Shown here piece after piece: positions 36,463 to 45,646 of a stretch of 64,000 nucleotides of DNA (position 1 is the first letter of the stretch; each line of letters starts with the position of its first letter). Position numbers and translations under genes: made by a program. Source of the DNA: Pedobacter nutrimenti (GTDB taxonomy: Bacteria; Bacteroidota; Bacteroidia; Sphingobacteriales; Sphingobacteriaceae); the NCBI RefSeq assembly GCF_003208655.1, contig NZ_QKLU01000004.1:1-64000 (forward strand). The letters are read 5' to 3'. The notes under the pieces are model-generated. The model saw nothing but the letters and a program-made list of their open reading frames with translations. It was not told the DNA's origin and did not search any database.

Positions 36463-37749
36463 TTGAAAATCTATAATTATAAAGATTTATCTGAACAAAA
36501 AATTAAGGAACTATGCTTGCGACAACAGGAAGATGACCGCAGTATAGCAGAAACGGTTCAGGAGATCATATCACAGGTAAAAGCCCGGGGAGACCTTGCT
36601 CTTTTTGACTATGCTAAAGCCTTTGATAAAGTTGCATTACAGAAGATTTTTCTGGATAAACAGGAATTGGACAATCTTTCACAAAGCATCCCCGTGGAGG
36701 CAAAAAAAGCCATAGACCAGGCCTATCAAAACATCCGGAAATTTCATGCCGCGCAGATCAACCCCGAAGAAATCATAGAAACCATGCCAGGGGTAAATTG
36801 CTGGAGAGAGGCTCGCCCTATAGAAAGGGTGGGACTTTATATCCCTGGAGGCACAGCTGTATTGCCCAGCACCTTTCTGATGCTGGCCATACCTGCAATG
36901 CTGGCCGGTTGTAAAGAAATTATTGTTTGCTCGCCACCACAATCTGACGGAAAAACCAATTGTTACCTCGCTTACTGTGCAAAACTACTGGGCATTGACA
37001 AAATCTTTCTGGCAGGCGGAGCGCAGGCTATTGCTGCAATGGCGTACGGTAGCGAAAGCATTCCAAAAACAGACAAGATATTCGGTCCGGGAAACCGCTA
37101 TGTAACCACAGCTAAACAGGCAATACAGTCGAGTACATTAACCGCAATAGATATGCCTGCCGGGCCTTCAGAAGTATTGGTCCTTGCAGATGAAAGTGCA
37201 AACCCTGCTTTTCTTGCGGCCGATTTACTGGCCCAGGCTGAACACGGTACAGACAGCCAGTCCATTTTGGTTTGTACTGATCCAGATATCATCAGAAAAA
37301 CCATTGAAGAAATCAATTTGCAACTGGACGCACTGCCAAGAAAAGACATCGCCGCAAAAGCGATAGAGAATTCCTACACCCTATTGGTTTCTTCTGTTGA
37401 AGAAGGTATGAAGTTCTCCAATCTTTATGCACCCGAGCACCTGATCATAGCTACAGAAAAGTATAAGGCCTTGGTTCCCCTGATCCTCAATGCCGGTTCT
37501 GTTTTCCTTGGAAACCTGACACCAGAAAGTGCTGGCGATTATGCCTCTGGCACCAATCACACCCTTCCCACCAGTGGTTTTGCCCGGTCTTATTCTGGGG
37601 TATCTGTCGATTCATTTGTTAAAAAAATCACTTTTCAGCACATCAGTCCCCAGGGGCTGCGCAACATTGGTCCAACCGTAGAAACTCTTGCAGCAGCCGA
37701 AGGCCTGCAGGCACACCAAAATGCAATAAGCATTCGTTTAAAGAATTAA
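36463..37749 (+). CDS. hisD: Histidinol dehydrogenase
   Basis: 428 residues from TTG at 36463, with no ATG nearby. Family motifs are RVGLYIPGGTAVLPST, GGAQAIAAMAYGS, IFGPGNRYVTTAK, DMPAGPSEVLVLAD and LAQAEHGTDSQ, then the C-terminal APEHLII and GDYASGTNHTLPT. It makes the last two oxidations, histidinol to histidine, with NAD and zinc. It is second in the operon, ahead of hisC by 1 bp. Confidence 0.97.
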   Translation: MKIYNYKDLSEQKIKELCLRQQEDDRSIAETVQEIISQVKARGDLALFDYAKAFDKVALQKIFLDKQELDNLSQSIPVEAKKAIDQAYQNIRKFHAAQINPEEIIETMPGVNCWREARPIERVGLYIPGGTAVLPSTFLMLAIPAMLAGCKEIIVCSPPQSDGKTNCYLAYCAKLLGIDKIFLAGGAQAIAAMAYGSESIPKTDKIFGPGNRYVTTAKQAIQSSTLTAIDMPAGPSEVLVLADESANPAFLAADLLAQAEHGTDSQSILVCTDPDIIRKTIEEINLQLDALPRKDIAAKAIENSYTLLVSSVEEGMKFSNLYAPEHLIIATEKYKALVPLILNAGSVFLGNLTPESAGDYASGTNHTLPTSGFARSYSGVSVDSFVKKITFQHISPQGLRNIGPTVETLAAAEGLQAHQNAISIRLKN

Positions 37750-37750
37750 G

Positions 37751-38791
37751 ATGGATATTAACAACCTGCAACGCGAAAACATAAAAAACCTGCGCCCCTA
37801 TTCTACCGCCAGGGATGAATATAAAGGGCAAGCCAGTGTATTTCTGGATGCCAATGAAAACAGTTACGGTTCCCCGCTGGAACAAAACTACAACCGTTAC
37901 CCCGACCCACTTCAGCTGGACCTGAAAGAGGCCATCAGCAAAATTAAAGGTGTACCTATTGAAAACACTTTTTTAGGGAACGGAAGTGATGAAGCAATTG
38001 ACTTGCTTTACAGGGCTTTCTGTGAACCTGGAAGGGACAATGTCATTGTACTCCCGCCCACTTATGGAATGTATGAAGTGTCAGCCGGAATCAATAACGT
38101 GGAACTGCGCAAGGTAAGCCTGCTTCCAAATTTCCAGCTGGACCTGGAAGGTATTGCCGAGGCCATTGATGAGCACACCAAACTGATCTTCATCTGCTCA
38201 CCAAACAATCCGACCGGAAATTCTATTATCCGTACAGATATCGAAACCATTCTGGCCAATTTCAAAGGTCTTGTCGTGATTGATGAAGCTTATATCAATT
38301 ATGCCAAACAAAAAACCTTTATCCAGGAGCTAACCGAGTATCCGAACCTGGTGATTCTTCAGACTTTTTCCAAAGCCTGGGGACTTGCCGCTTTACGTCT
38401 GGGCATGGCTTTTGCCCCGCGCCCGGTCATTGACATTCTGAATAAAATCAAACCCCCTTATAACATCAATCAGGCCACACAGAATCTTGCACTTGAAGCC
38501 CTTAAAAACCTTACACAGGTGAACCAATGGATTCAATCTACTGTACTGGAGCGGGAAGCGCTATCGGAAGCGCTGAAAGGGCTGCCCAAAGTAAAAAAGG
38601 TATATCCTTCAGATGCCAATTTTATTCTGGTGGAAGTAGAACAAGCACTGGACACTTATAATGCACTTGTTGAAAAGGGCATCATTGTAAGGGACCGTTC
38701 AAAAGTAACCTTATGTGAAGGCTGCCTGAGAATTACGATTGGCACACCGGAAGAAAACCAAAATCTTGTACAAGCTTTGAAATCCATTTAA
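37751..38791 (+). CDS. hisC: Histidinol-phosphate aminotransferase
   Basis: 346 residues. Class I/II fold: SPNNPTGN with the substrate site, [10 protein letters not shown], and the PLP lysine in [17 protein letters not shown] (about K213). The N terminus has [14 protein letters not shown]-dependent transamination of imidazole-acetol phosphate. One base separates it from the hisD stop; hisB starts 5 bp after. Confidence 0.97.
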   Translation: MDINNLQRENIKNLRPYSTARDEYKGQASVFLDANENSYGSPLEQNYNRYPDPLQLDLKEAISKIKGVPIENTFLGNGSDEAIDLLYRAFCEPGRDNVIVLPPTYGMYEVSAGINNVELRKVSLLPNFQLDLEGIAEAIDEHTKLIFICSPNNPTGNSIIRTDIETILANFKGLVVIDEAYINYAKQKTFIQELTEYPNLVILQTFSKAWGLAALRLGMAFAPRPVIDILNKIKPPYNINQATQNLALEALKNLTQVNQWIQSTVLEREALSEALKGLPKVKKVYPSDANFILVEVEQALDTYNALVEKGIIVRDRSKVTLCEGCLRITIGTPEENQNLVQALKSI

Positions 38792-38796
38792 ACCTC

Positions 38797-39933
38797 ATGA
38801 AGAAAAAAGTATTATTTATAGACCGGGACGGTACCCTAATCCTTGAACCGGAAGATGAACAGATTGATTCCTTTGCAAAACTGGAGTTTTATCCAATGGC
38901 TCTATATTATCTGTCCAGGATTGCCAGGGAACTTGACTTTGAACTGGTTATGGTCACCAATCAGGATGGACTGGGCACTTCGGTGTATCCTGAAAATACT
39001 TTCTGGCCCGTACACAACTTTATCCTGAAAACTTTTGCTGCTGAAGGCGTTGAATTTAGTGCACAGGCCATTGACAGGACTTTTCCCAGGGACAATGCAC
39101 CTACCCGTAAGCCCGGAACTGCACTGCTGACCAGGTACTTTGAGCAAGATTATGATTTAGAAAACTCCTATGTAATCGGTGACCGTCTTAATGATGTGGT
39201 TCTTGCCCGAAACCTGGGCGCCAAAGGAATTTTTATCCGGAACAACGATGCCCTGGGTGCCGCAGAAGCCCTGGGCACCATTGACAACCTTAAGGACAGC
39301 ATTGCCTTGCAAACCAAAAGCTGGGAAGACATTTATACCTTCCTGAAAGCGGGTGGCCGAAGGCTGCACCATGAGCGCAACACCAATGAAACAAAAATCA
39401 GTATTGACATAGATCTGGATGGTACGGGAAAAGCAAACATCCATACTGGCCTCCATTTTTTTGATCATATGCTCGATCAGATTGCCCGTCATGGTAGTAT
39501 AGACCTGGACATTGAAACCAAAGGAGACCTCCAAATTGACGAGCACCATACTATTGAAGATACAGGGATTGCTCTTGGGGAGGCCTTTGCCAAAGCCATT
39601 GGGAATAAACTGGGACTAGAGCGTTATGGTTTTTGTCTGCCAATGGACGACTGCCTGGCACAGGTTGCTATAGATTTTGGGGGCCGCAGCTGGATTGTAT
39701 GGGAGGCCGCCTTTAAAAGGGAAAAAGTTGGTGATGTACCTACAGAAATGTTTTATCACTTTTTCAAATCGTTCAGTGATGCTGCAAAATGTAATTTGAA
39801 CATTAAAGCAGAAGGCGAAAATGAACATCATAAAATCGAAGCCATTTTCAAAGCATTTGCTAAAGCCATAAAAATGGCCATTAAACGGGACGCTGAAAAA
39901 TTAGTCTTACCAAGTACTAAAGGTGTATTGTAA
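38797..39933 (+). CDS. hisB: Bifunctional histidinol phosphatase / imidazoleglycerol-phosphate dehydratase
   Basis: 378 residues, a fusion. The N-terminal HAD phosphatase has [12 protein letters not shown] (D9 to D11) and VIGDRLNDV. The C-terminal dehydratase has [27 protein letters not shown] and [11 protein letters not shown], with paired histidine-rich manganese sites ([18 protein letters not shown]). It covers steps 6 and 8. The fused form is found in enterobacteria and in Bacteroidota. Confidence 0.97.
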   Translation: MKKKVLFIDRDGTLILEPEDEQIDSFAKLEFYPMALYYLSRIARELDFELVMVTNQDGLGTSVYPENTFWPVHNFILKTFAAEGVEFSAQAIDRTFPRDNAPTRKPGTALLTRYFEQDYDLENSYVIGDRLNDVVLARNLGAKGIFIRNNDALGAAEALGTIDNLKDSIALQTKSWEDIYTFLKAGGRRLHHERNTNETKISIDIDLDGTGKANIHTGLHFFDHMLDQIARHGSIDLDIETKGDLQIDEHHTIEDTGIALGEAFAKAIGNKLGLERYGFCLPMDDCLAQVAIDFGGRSWIVWEAAFKREKVGDVPTEMFYHFFKSFSDAAKCNLNIKAEGENEHHKIEAIFKAFAKAIKMAIKRDAEKLVLPSTKGVL

Positions 39934-40527
39934 ATGATTGGGATTGTAAATTACGGAGCAGGCAATATTTTTTCACTAACTTCCGCACTCCAGCGGTTAA
40001 ATCTGGATTACGGAATGATTAATACAGAAGCAGATCTGGAAAAATACAGTCACATCATCATCCCTGGTGTAGGCCATGCCGCAGCAGCGATGAAAAAACT
40101 GGAACAGACCGGACTGGTAAATGCCTTAAAAAGCCTTAAAAAGCCGGTTCTAGGAATATGTGTTGGCATGCAGCTGCTGACACAGCATTCTGAAGAAGGG
40201 GATGTAAAACTGATGAATATTTTTCCGCTCCGCACAAAGCTGTTTGACAAACAACAAAACATCAAGATTCCGCATATGGGCTGGAACAATGTCGAATTTA
40301 AAAACAATTTATTATTTGAAGGTGTTGATAATCAGACACAATTTTACTTTGTGCATTCGTACTTTATCGAATATAACCCTATTTTTGACATCGCAACTGC
40401 AAACTATGGGATCCGTTTTTCAGCAGCAATACAAAAAGATAATTTTTACGCCCTGCAATTTCACCCGGAAAAATCCGGGGCTGCCGGTGAACGTTTATTA
40501 AAGAATTTTTCAACTATAAAACAATAA
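39934..40527 (+). CDS. hisH: Imidazole glycerol phosphate synthase, glutaminase subunit
   Basis: 197 residues. Class I glutamine amidotransferase with nucleophile C76 in VLGICVGMQLL and the HPE dyad in LQFHPEKSG. It supplies ammonia to HisF. It starts right after the hisB stop. Confidence 0.97.
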   Translation: MIGIVNYGAGNIFSLTSALQRLNLDYGMINTEADLEKYSHIIIPGVGHAAAAMKKLEQTGLVNALKSLKKPVLGICVGMQLLTQHSEEGDVKLMNIFPLRTKLFDKQQNIKIPHMGWNNVEFKNNLLFEGVDNQTQFYFVHSYFIEYNPIFDIATANYGIRFSAAIQKDNFYALQFHPEKSGAAGERLLKNFSTIKQ

Positions 40528-40528
40528 C

Positions 40529-41278
40529 ATGTACATTATTCCCGCAATTGATATTTTAGATGGAAAAGTGGTCCGCTTAAGAGAGGGCGACTACAATCAA
40601 AAAACAGTTTATGATGTTTCCATTGCCGACATGATAGAAACTTATCGGTCCAATGGTACAGAGTTTATACATATTATTGACTTAAATGGTGCAAAAGGCG
40701 ATTTCAGCAATCAAAAAGCCTTGTTTGAAATCATCAAAAAAACAGATATGCGCGTTCAGTATGGTGGCGGGATTCGCACCATAGAACAAGTCACCAATTT
40801 ATTGGATTCGGGTATCCACCGTGTTATTGTGGGCACTCAAGCCATCACCAACCCCAGCTTCCTGGAGGAATTAAGCAAAGAAGTCGGAAAAAAATATGAT
40901 TACGCCAATCGTATTGTCATTGCAATTGATGTTCTGGATGAGGTCATCAAATATTCCGGGTGGATGGAAAGCTCCCCTATAAAATTAATGGACTATGTGG
41001 ACAGGTGCCTTCAACTGGGCTTTTTTAGATTCCTGTGTACCGACATTAATAAAGATGGTAAACTAGGCGGCGCAGCAGTAGACCTTTATAAAAAATTGTT
41101 GGAACATTCTCCATTTATCAAACTTATTGCTTCAGGTGGTATCAGTTCTATGAAAGACATAGAAGAATTATCAAGTCTTGACATCCGGTCAGTCGTGGTG
41201 GGCAAAGCCATTTATGAAAACCGCATCACCATTGAAGAGATTAAGGAATGGAACCTGAAAGCCATGTCATCCTTATAA
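40529..41278 (+). CDS. hisA: ProFAR isomerase
   Basis: 249 residues, a TIM barrel with AIDILDGKVVRLREGDY and D8 as the first catalytic aspartate; YGGGIRTIEQV and SGGISSMKDIEEL are phosphate-binding loops. It is 1 bp after hisH and 3 bp before hisF. The duplicated half-barrel motifs match HisF next door. Confidence 0.97.
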   Translation: MYIIPAIDILDGKVVRLREGDYNQKTVYDVSIADMIETYRSNGTEFIHIIDLNGAKGDFSNQKALFEIIKKTDMRVQYGGGIRTIEQVTNLLDSGIHRVIVGTQAITNPSFLEELSKEVGKKYDYANRIVIAIDVLDEVIKYSGWMESSPIKLMDYVDRCLQLGFFRFLCTDINKDGKLGGAAVDLYKKLLEHSPFIKLIASGGISSMKDIEELSSLDIRSVVVGKAIYENRITIEEIKEWNLKAMSSL

Positions 41279-41281
41279 GGC

Positions 41282-42037
41282 ATGCTCAGTAAACGAATTA
41301 TCCCTTGTCTGGACGTTAAGGACGGAAGGACGGTGAAGGGTGTTAACTTTGTAGACCTTAAAGATGCCGGTGATCCTGTTCAGCTGGCCTGGCAATATGC
41401 ACAGCAAGGTGCAGATGAATTGGTTTTTCTGGACATTACCGCTACCCATGAAAAAAGAGGCACCACCATTGAAATGGTCAAAGCTGTGGCCAGGCAACTT
41501 AATATTCCCTTTACCATTGGTGGGGGCATCAGCTCTGTTGCCGATGCCGAAGCCTTACTGAATTCCGGGGCCGACAAAATCAGCATCAATTCAGCTGCTG
41601 TGAGAAGGCCTGCCCTGATTCAGGAACTTGCCGAAGCATTCGGAGTACAATTCGTTGTAGTGGCAGTTGACACAAAACTAACCGGGCAAGGAAACCTGGT
41701 ACACCTTAATGGGGGTCGGTTGGCTACAGAACTGGATACACTATCCTGGATCAAAGAAGCTGAATCACTGGGTGCAGGGGAAATCTTGCTGACCTCTATG
41801 GATCATGATGGCACCAAGCAAGGTTTTGATTGCAGGCTGCTGGATCAGGTTTGCTCAAGCATCAATATACCCGTCATTGCTTCGGGAGGAGCCGGAAAAA
41901 CAGCACATTTTACAGAAGTATTTACTCAAACAGCCGTAGATGCCGCATTGGCGGCCTCCGTATTTCATTTTGGGGAAATCAACATTCCCGATTTAAAAAA
42001 AGAATTAAAAACCTACGGTATACCCGTCAGATTGTAA
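41282..42037 (+). CDS. hisF: Imidazole glycerol phosphate synthase, cyclase subunit
   Basis: 251 residues. TIM barrel with [19 protein letters not shown] (catalytic D11), [15 protein letters not shown] and [14 protein letters not shown] (D130 region). It pairs with HisH and yields IGP and AICAR, which links the pathway to purine synthesis. It is in the same reading block as hisA, with hisIE 4 bp behind. Confidence 0.97.
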   Translation: MLSKRIIPCLDVKDGRTVKGVNFVDLKDAGDPVQLAWQYAQQGADELVFLDITATHEKRGTTIEMVKAVARQLNIPFTIGGGISSVADAEALLNSGADKISINSAAVRRPALIQELAEAFGVQFVVVAVDTKLTGQGNLVHLNGGRLATELDTLSWIKEAESLGAGEILLTSMDHDGTKQGFDCRLLDQVCSSINIPVIASGGAGKTAHFTEVFTQTAVDAALAASVFHFGEINIPDLKKELKTYGIPVRL

Positions 42038-42041
42038 ACAG

Positions 42042-42632
42042 ATGAAGATAGATTTTGATAAAAGCAACGGTCTGGTCCCGGTAGTGATCCAGGATGTACA
42101 GACCCTGGAAGTACTGATGCTTGGCTATATGAATGCTGAAGCCTGGTCCAAAACACAGGCCGAAGGCGTTGTTACTTTTTTTTCCCGCACAAAAAACCGT
42201 TTGTGGACCAAAGGAGAAAGCAGTGGAAACTATTTAAAAGTACAAGAGGTTCATCTGGATTGTGACAACGATACCCTGCTGATCAAAGTCGTACCAGCCG
42301 GCCCAACCTGTCATACAGGAAGCAGAAGTTGTTTTAAAACCAGTTTTAATCAGAACTTTCTTTTTGAACTGGAAAACATTATTGCAGATCGTTATGCCAA
42401 CCCTGCCGAAGAATCCTATGTCAATAAACTCCGGAAAAAAGGTTTGAACAAAATTGCGCAAAAAGTAGGAGAAGAAGGCGTAGAAACCGTTATCGCAGCA
42501 TTAAACGAAACCGATGTAGATTTTGTCAATGAAAGTTCGGATTTGATTTTTCACTTACTGGTCCTGTTAAAAGAAAAAGGCAAAACCCTTGGTGACATTG
42601 CACTTAACCTGGAAAGCAGACATCAGAAATAA
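42042..42632 (+). CDS. hisI: Bifunctional PRAMP cyclohydrolase / PRATP pyrophosphatase
   Basis: 196 residues, a HisI-HisE fusion. HisI part: LVPVVIQDVQTLEVLMLGYMN, TFFSRTKNRLWTKGESSGN, and zinc ligands in CDNDTLLIKVVPAGPTCHTG. HisE part: LNKIAQKVGEEGVETVIAAL and ESSDLIFHLLVLL. It acts at steps 2 and 3. It completes the pathway in this operon, so all histidine enzymes are here. Confidence 0.97.
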   Translation: MKIDFDKSNGLVPVVIQDVQTLEVLMLGYMNAEAWSKTQAEGVVTFFSRTKNRLWTKGESSGNYLKVQEVHLDCDNDTLLIKVVPAGPTCHTGSRSCFKTSFNQNFLFELENIIADRYANPAEESYVNKLRKKGLNKIAQKVGEEGVETVIAALNETDVDFVNESSDLIFHLLVLLKEKGKTLGDIALNLESRHQK

Positions 42633-42637
42633 CTCAA

Positions 42638-43534
42638 ATGATCAAACTCCAGCACACCCTCAGTGGCCATCAGAATCCGGTGTATGCACTAAGCCTGGCA
42701 CCAGACCCTACAAGGTTTTATAGTGCCGGAAACGATAAAGGTATTGTGGAATGGTCTCTTGATGAGATGGCTTTTGTAAAGGTTCTGGTTCCTGTACAGA
42801 GCTCTGTCTACGCCTTGCACCGCTATAAGCACCTGCTCTTTATTGCTCAAAGGAGCGGATTGATCCAGGTTTTTGACCTTCAGCAACAAAAGATCCTGGC
42901 TACTTTAAAACATCATCAAAAAGCGGTTTTTGATTTAAAAACAATTGCCTACAAAAATGAATTGCTCAGTACAGGAGAAGATGGAAGTCTGGCCATATGG
43001 TCTTTGGATGACTTTTCTCTCCTGTACCATTTTCAGGTCCTGAACAATACTGTCCGTGTAATTGCTGTCAGTCCGGATGAAAAAGAGATCGCCCTGGGTG
43101 CAAAAGACGGTATACTACGCCTGTACAATTCAGAGGATTACAGTTTGCTAAAGGAAATTCCTGCCCATAGCTTTCCGGTAACCTCCATACAATATGAACC
43201 TTCCGGAAAATATATGATTTCTGGAAGCCGGGATGCACAACTGAAGGTATGGGGCTTGCCAAGCTATAAGGAGGAGAAAAATATACCCGCACATTTGTTT
43301 AGTGTTTACAGTATTGCTTTTCACCCCCACCTGCCCTATTTTGCCACCTGCAGCCAGGATAAGAGCATAAAATTATGGGACAGCTCCAGTTTTAAATTGT
43401 ACAAAATCCTGAGCATAGAAAAAGGTATTGAGGGCCATTTTCATTCCATCAACAAAATGATCTGGACGCAAGATGGAAAACACCTGATTTCTACCGGTGA
43501 TGACCGCAGCATTAAAATCTGGACCTGGACTTAA
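42638..43534 (+). CDS. WD40-repeat protein at the end of the his operon
   Basis: 298 residues with seven WD40-type units (KLQHTLSGHQNPVYALSLAP; LLSTGEDGSLAIWSLDD; MISGSRDAQLKVWGL; FATCSQDKSIKLWDS; LISTGDDRSIKIWTW), enough for one closed propeller. No signal peptide or catalytic motif is present, so it is likely a cytoplasmic scaffold. It starts 5 bp after hisIE and is surely co-transcribed. What it binds, and why it is here, is not known to me. Confidence 0.88.
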   Translation: MIKLQHTLSGHQNPVYALSLAPDPTRFYSAGNDKGIVEWSLDEMAFVKVLVPVQSSVYALHRYKHLLFIAQRSGLIQVFDLQQQKILATLKHHQKAVFDLKTIAYKNELLSTGEDGSLAIWSLDDFSLLYHFQVLNNTVRVIAVSPDEKEIALGAKDGILRLYNSEDYSLLKEIPAHSFPVTSIQYEPSGKYMISGSRDAQLKVWGLPSYKEEKNIPAHLFSVYSIAFHPHLPYFATCSQDKSIKLWDSSSFKLYKILSIEKGIEGHFHSINKMIWTQDGKHLISTGDDRSIKIWTWT

Positions 43535-43538
43535 AAGG

Positions 43539-44321
43539 TTATATAAATCTTTTAATGATCCTCAACTGATGGGTATATTTATTCAGTTCTTTATTAAATA
43601 TACCCTGATCATCAATTGGATCAATCCGTACTTTACCTGAAGCATGAATAATTTCATGATGATTCAGTAAAATTCCTACGTGGGTAATCCGGCCTTCCGG
43701 ATTGTCAAAAAAAGCGACATCCCCCATCCTGGCTTCAGGCAAAAAATCGACCAGTGTGCCTTCTTCGGCCTGTTGGGATGCATCTCTTTTGAGTTTAACC
43801 CCTGCCATTTTAAATACAGACTGCACAAAACCGGAACAATCTATTCCAAAAAGTGTTCTTCCTCCCCAAAGATAAGGTGCGTTTTGAAAAAACAGGGCCA
43901 GGTTGCTCAATGCACCTGCAGGCTCCTTATAATTTACCTGTAATGGTTCAAAATCTACTTTAAACCGTTTGTCACCAAGATGGCAGTACCCATCCCGAAA
44001 ATCTGGTAAACTACTGCTTGCCCCTAAATAAAACCGGCTTCCATCTTCTGCAATCAGGCTATTGTTTAAAGCTGCAGGAGCGAGATAATTACTGTTCCCA
44101 TACCGGACATAGGATTCCGCAGAAAGCAGCTCCAGTTGTTTAAAGTCCATCCAGCCTTCATAATCGTCAAAAGCATTCTTGACGCGCCACCATTTTTCTG
44201 TTTTTTCTGTAATCTCTACAAAATCCCCAAAAAGCAGTTGGGAAACAATTTCAGCCTGATCTCTTGGTTCTGACCTCAGGGGAGCTATGGATACCCTGCA
44301 GACACCAAATTGTTGTTCCAT
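43539..44321 (-). CDS. NlpC/P60 cell-wall peptidase with SH3-like domain
   Basis: 260 residues. The N-terminal SH3b-like part (about 5-65; PLRSEPRDQAEIVSQLLFG and WWRVKNAFDDYEGWM) is followed by the NlpC/P60 catalytic domain with C162 in GIDCSGFVQ and a histidine in ITHVGILL (about H214). No signal peptide is clear. It resembles the gamma-D-glutamyl-L-diamino acid endopeptidase group and probably acts on murein peptides. It converges with the WD40 gene with 4 bp between them. Confidence 0.88.
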   Translation of the reverse strand: MEQQFGVCRVSIAPLRSEPRDQAEIVSQLLFGDFVEITEKTEKWWRVKNAFDDYEGWMDFKQLELLSAESYVRYGNSNYLAPAALNNSLIAEDGSRFYLGASSSLPDFRDGYCHLGDKRFKVDFEPLQVNYKEPAGALSNLALFFQNAPYLWGGRTLFGIDCSGFVQSVFKMAGVKLKRDASQQAEEGTLVDFLPEARMGDVAFFDNPEGRITHVGILLNHHEIIHASGKVRIDPIDDQGIFNKELNKYTHQLRIIKRFI

Positions 44322-44572
44322 AATTAGATATTAAGTCCAGACGATAAAAATAATCAACAAAATTATAGAAACGATTAAAGTTTAAACAATTTATCTAACC
44401 TCCAGGTTAATGCCTGGACCAAAATAAATACTCCACATAAATTTTGTATTTTTATATAAAGGAATTACCTAAAAGGCAAGGATTTAAATAATTTAAAGAA
44501 CTTTATCTTTCAAGGCAGAGAAACAATTCAAGACCAAAACTGGTTATATACAGCACATAACACATTTGAATC

Positions 44573-45022
44573 ATGAACGTAAAAAAAATATTAATCGCGG
44601 TGGACAACAGCACCTGTTCAGAAAAAGCAGCAAAAACAGGTTATGAAATTGCCAAAACCTTTGGAGCAGAGGTGGCCCTGGTCAATATTATTGAGCCCGT
44701 ACCTGCTAACATCAACCCAGATCTTTCGATGGCTCCTGTTTTTCTGGAAACCTACGACAACAGCGAAGAAAATAGTCATTTGCTCTTAAAAGAAATGGAA
44801 AATAAGTATAGTCAGGGAATAAAGACATCCTACCTGAGTGTTGTTGACAGTGCCGCCCATGGCATCATCCAGCAATCAGACCAGTGGGGTTCAGACCTGA
44901 TTGTGATCGGGACTTACGGACGGACCGGGCTGTATCATTTTCTGATGGGCAGTGTAGCTGAACATGTAGCCAGAAAATCGGCATGTCCGGTTTTGATTGT
45001 ACCCAATAAAGCCGAAGTCTGA
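44573..45022 (+). CDS. Universal stress protein (UspA family)
   Basis: 149 residues. Rossmann-like fold with VKKILIAVDNSTCSEKA at the N terminus, and the nucleotide-binding GTYGRTGLYHFLMGSVAEHV-ARKSACPVLIV signature (Gx2Gx9GS). It probably binds ATP. Single-domain form. A 250-bp gap precedes it; a hairpin of CCAGG and CCTGG lies at 44403-44418 in that gap. Confidence 0.93.
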   Translation: MNVKKILIAVDNSTCSEKAAKTGYEIAKTFGAEVALVNIIEPVPANINPDLSMAPVFLETYDNSEENSHLLLKEMENKYSQGIKTSYLSVVDSAAHGIIQQSDQWGSDLIVIGTYGRTGLYHFLMGSVAEHVARKSACPVLIVPNKAEV

Positions 45023-45043
45023 CACTTGTACAACTGAAGGACT

Positions 45044-45161
45044 GGTGCTCACCTGGTGCTCACCTGGTGCACACCTGGGTCACACTTTGTTCACAAAAAG
45101 GTACTCTTTTGTGGGTTAGGTGTGAACAAGGTATGAGCAAAGTGTGAAGGAGGGATAAATT
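45044..45161. repeat. Palindrome built from 11-bp repeat units
   Basis: Five 11-base units run from 45044: GGTGCTCACCT twice, GGTGCACACCT, GGGTCACACTT and TGTTCACAAAA. After an 8-base centre (45099-45106), units in the reverse sense follow: TTTTGTGGGTT, AGGTGTGAACA, AGGTATGAGCA and AAGTGTGAAGG, with a decayed fifth. The reverse units are complements of the first type (TGTTCACACCT, TGCTCATACCT), so the whole can fold into a long imperfect hairpin. It lies between convergent genes. Confidence 0.85.
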
Positions 45162-45170
45162 TGTGAGCAT

Positions 45171-45202
45171 AAAAAAAGCCACCTTTATGGGATGGCTTTT
45201 AA
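45171..45202 (-). terminator. Terminator hairpin of the ferredoxin gene
   Basis: AAAAGCCA and TGGCTTTT arms with A and T tails, located 18 bp after the ferredoxin stop. It may work in both directions. Confidence 0.75.
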
Positions 45203-45219
45203 ATTTTAAGCTTTTATTC

Positions 45220-45570
45220 TTAATTTTCCTGGTGCAGCCATGCTTTTTTAGCCAGCAGTTCTTCTTCTGTTTCACGGATATCTTCATCATCCACACAGCA
45301 ATCTACCGGACAAACCGCCGCACATTGAGGTTCGTCATGAAACCCCTTGCATTCGGTACATTTATCTGAAACAATATAATAAACTTCATCAGAAACTGCT
45401 TCCTGACTCGCTTCTGCATCAATTTCTTTATTACCAAAATCAATGATACCGCTTAAGTTGGTACCATCTGAAAATCTCCAGGCCGTGCCTGCATCATAAA
45501 TTGCATTATTAGGGCATTCAGGCTCACATGCTCCGCAGTTAATACATTCGTCTGTTATTTTAATAGCCAT
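45220..45570 (-). CDS. 2[4Fe-4S] ferredoxin
   Basis: 116 residues from ATG 45570 (MAIKITDECINCG); an upstream in-frame extension to 45771 runs into the divergent gene and is rejected. Two cluster motifs are seen, CINCGACEPECP and CTECKGFHDEPQCAAVCPVDC, with an acidic insert between. This is the Allochromatium-type bacterial ferredoxin. It is divergent from the LuxC-like reductase, which may be a partner. Confidence 0.93.
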   Translation of the reverse strand: MAIKITDECINCGACEPECPNNAIYDAGTAWRFSDGTNLSGIIDFGNKEIDAEASQEAVSDEVYYIVSDKCTECKGFHDEPQCAAVCPVDCCVDDEDIRETEEELLAKKAWLHQEN

Positions 45571-45610
45571 GTCTTCGTGTATATCTATTGCTAAGGTTAA
45601 CTTTGCAGTG

Positions 45611-45618
45611 CAAATATA
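45611..45618 (-). promoter_or_regulatory. Consensus -7 box for the ferredoxin gene
   Basis: TATATTTG on the minus strand, 40 bases before the ATG. No strong -33 element is seen. The plus strand of the same gap must hold the promoter for the LuxC-like gene. Confidence 0.5.
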
Positions 45619-45646
45619 ACACTTATACTTTAATTTTAGTTTCAAT

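Noticed and set aside
44403..44418. CCAGG/CCTGG hairpin upstream of uspA as a riboswitch
   Set aside because: Only a 5-bp stem is present, with no conserved aptamer features that I recognise.
45044..45161. Short repeat cluster as a CRISPR array
   Set aside because: Units are 11 bp without spacers and half are inverted; no cas genes are near.
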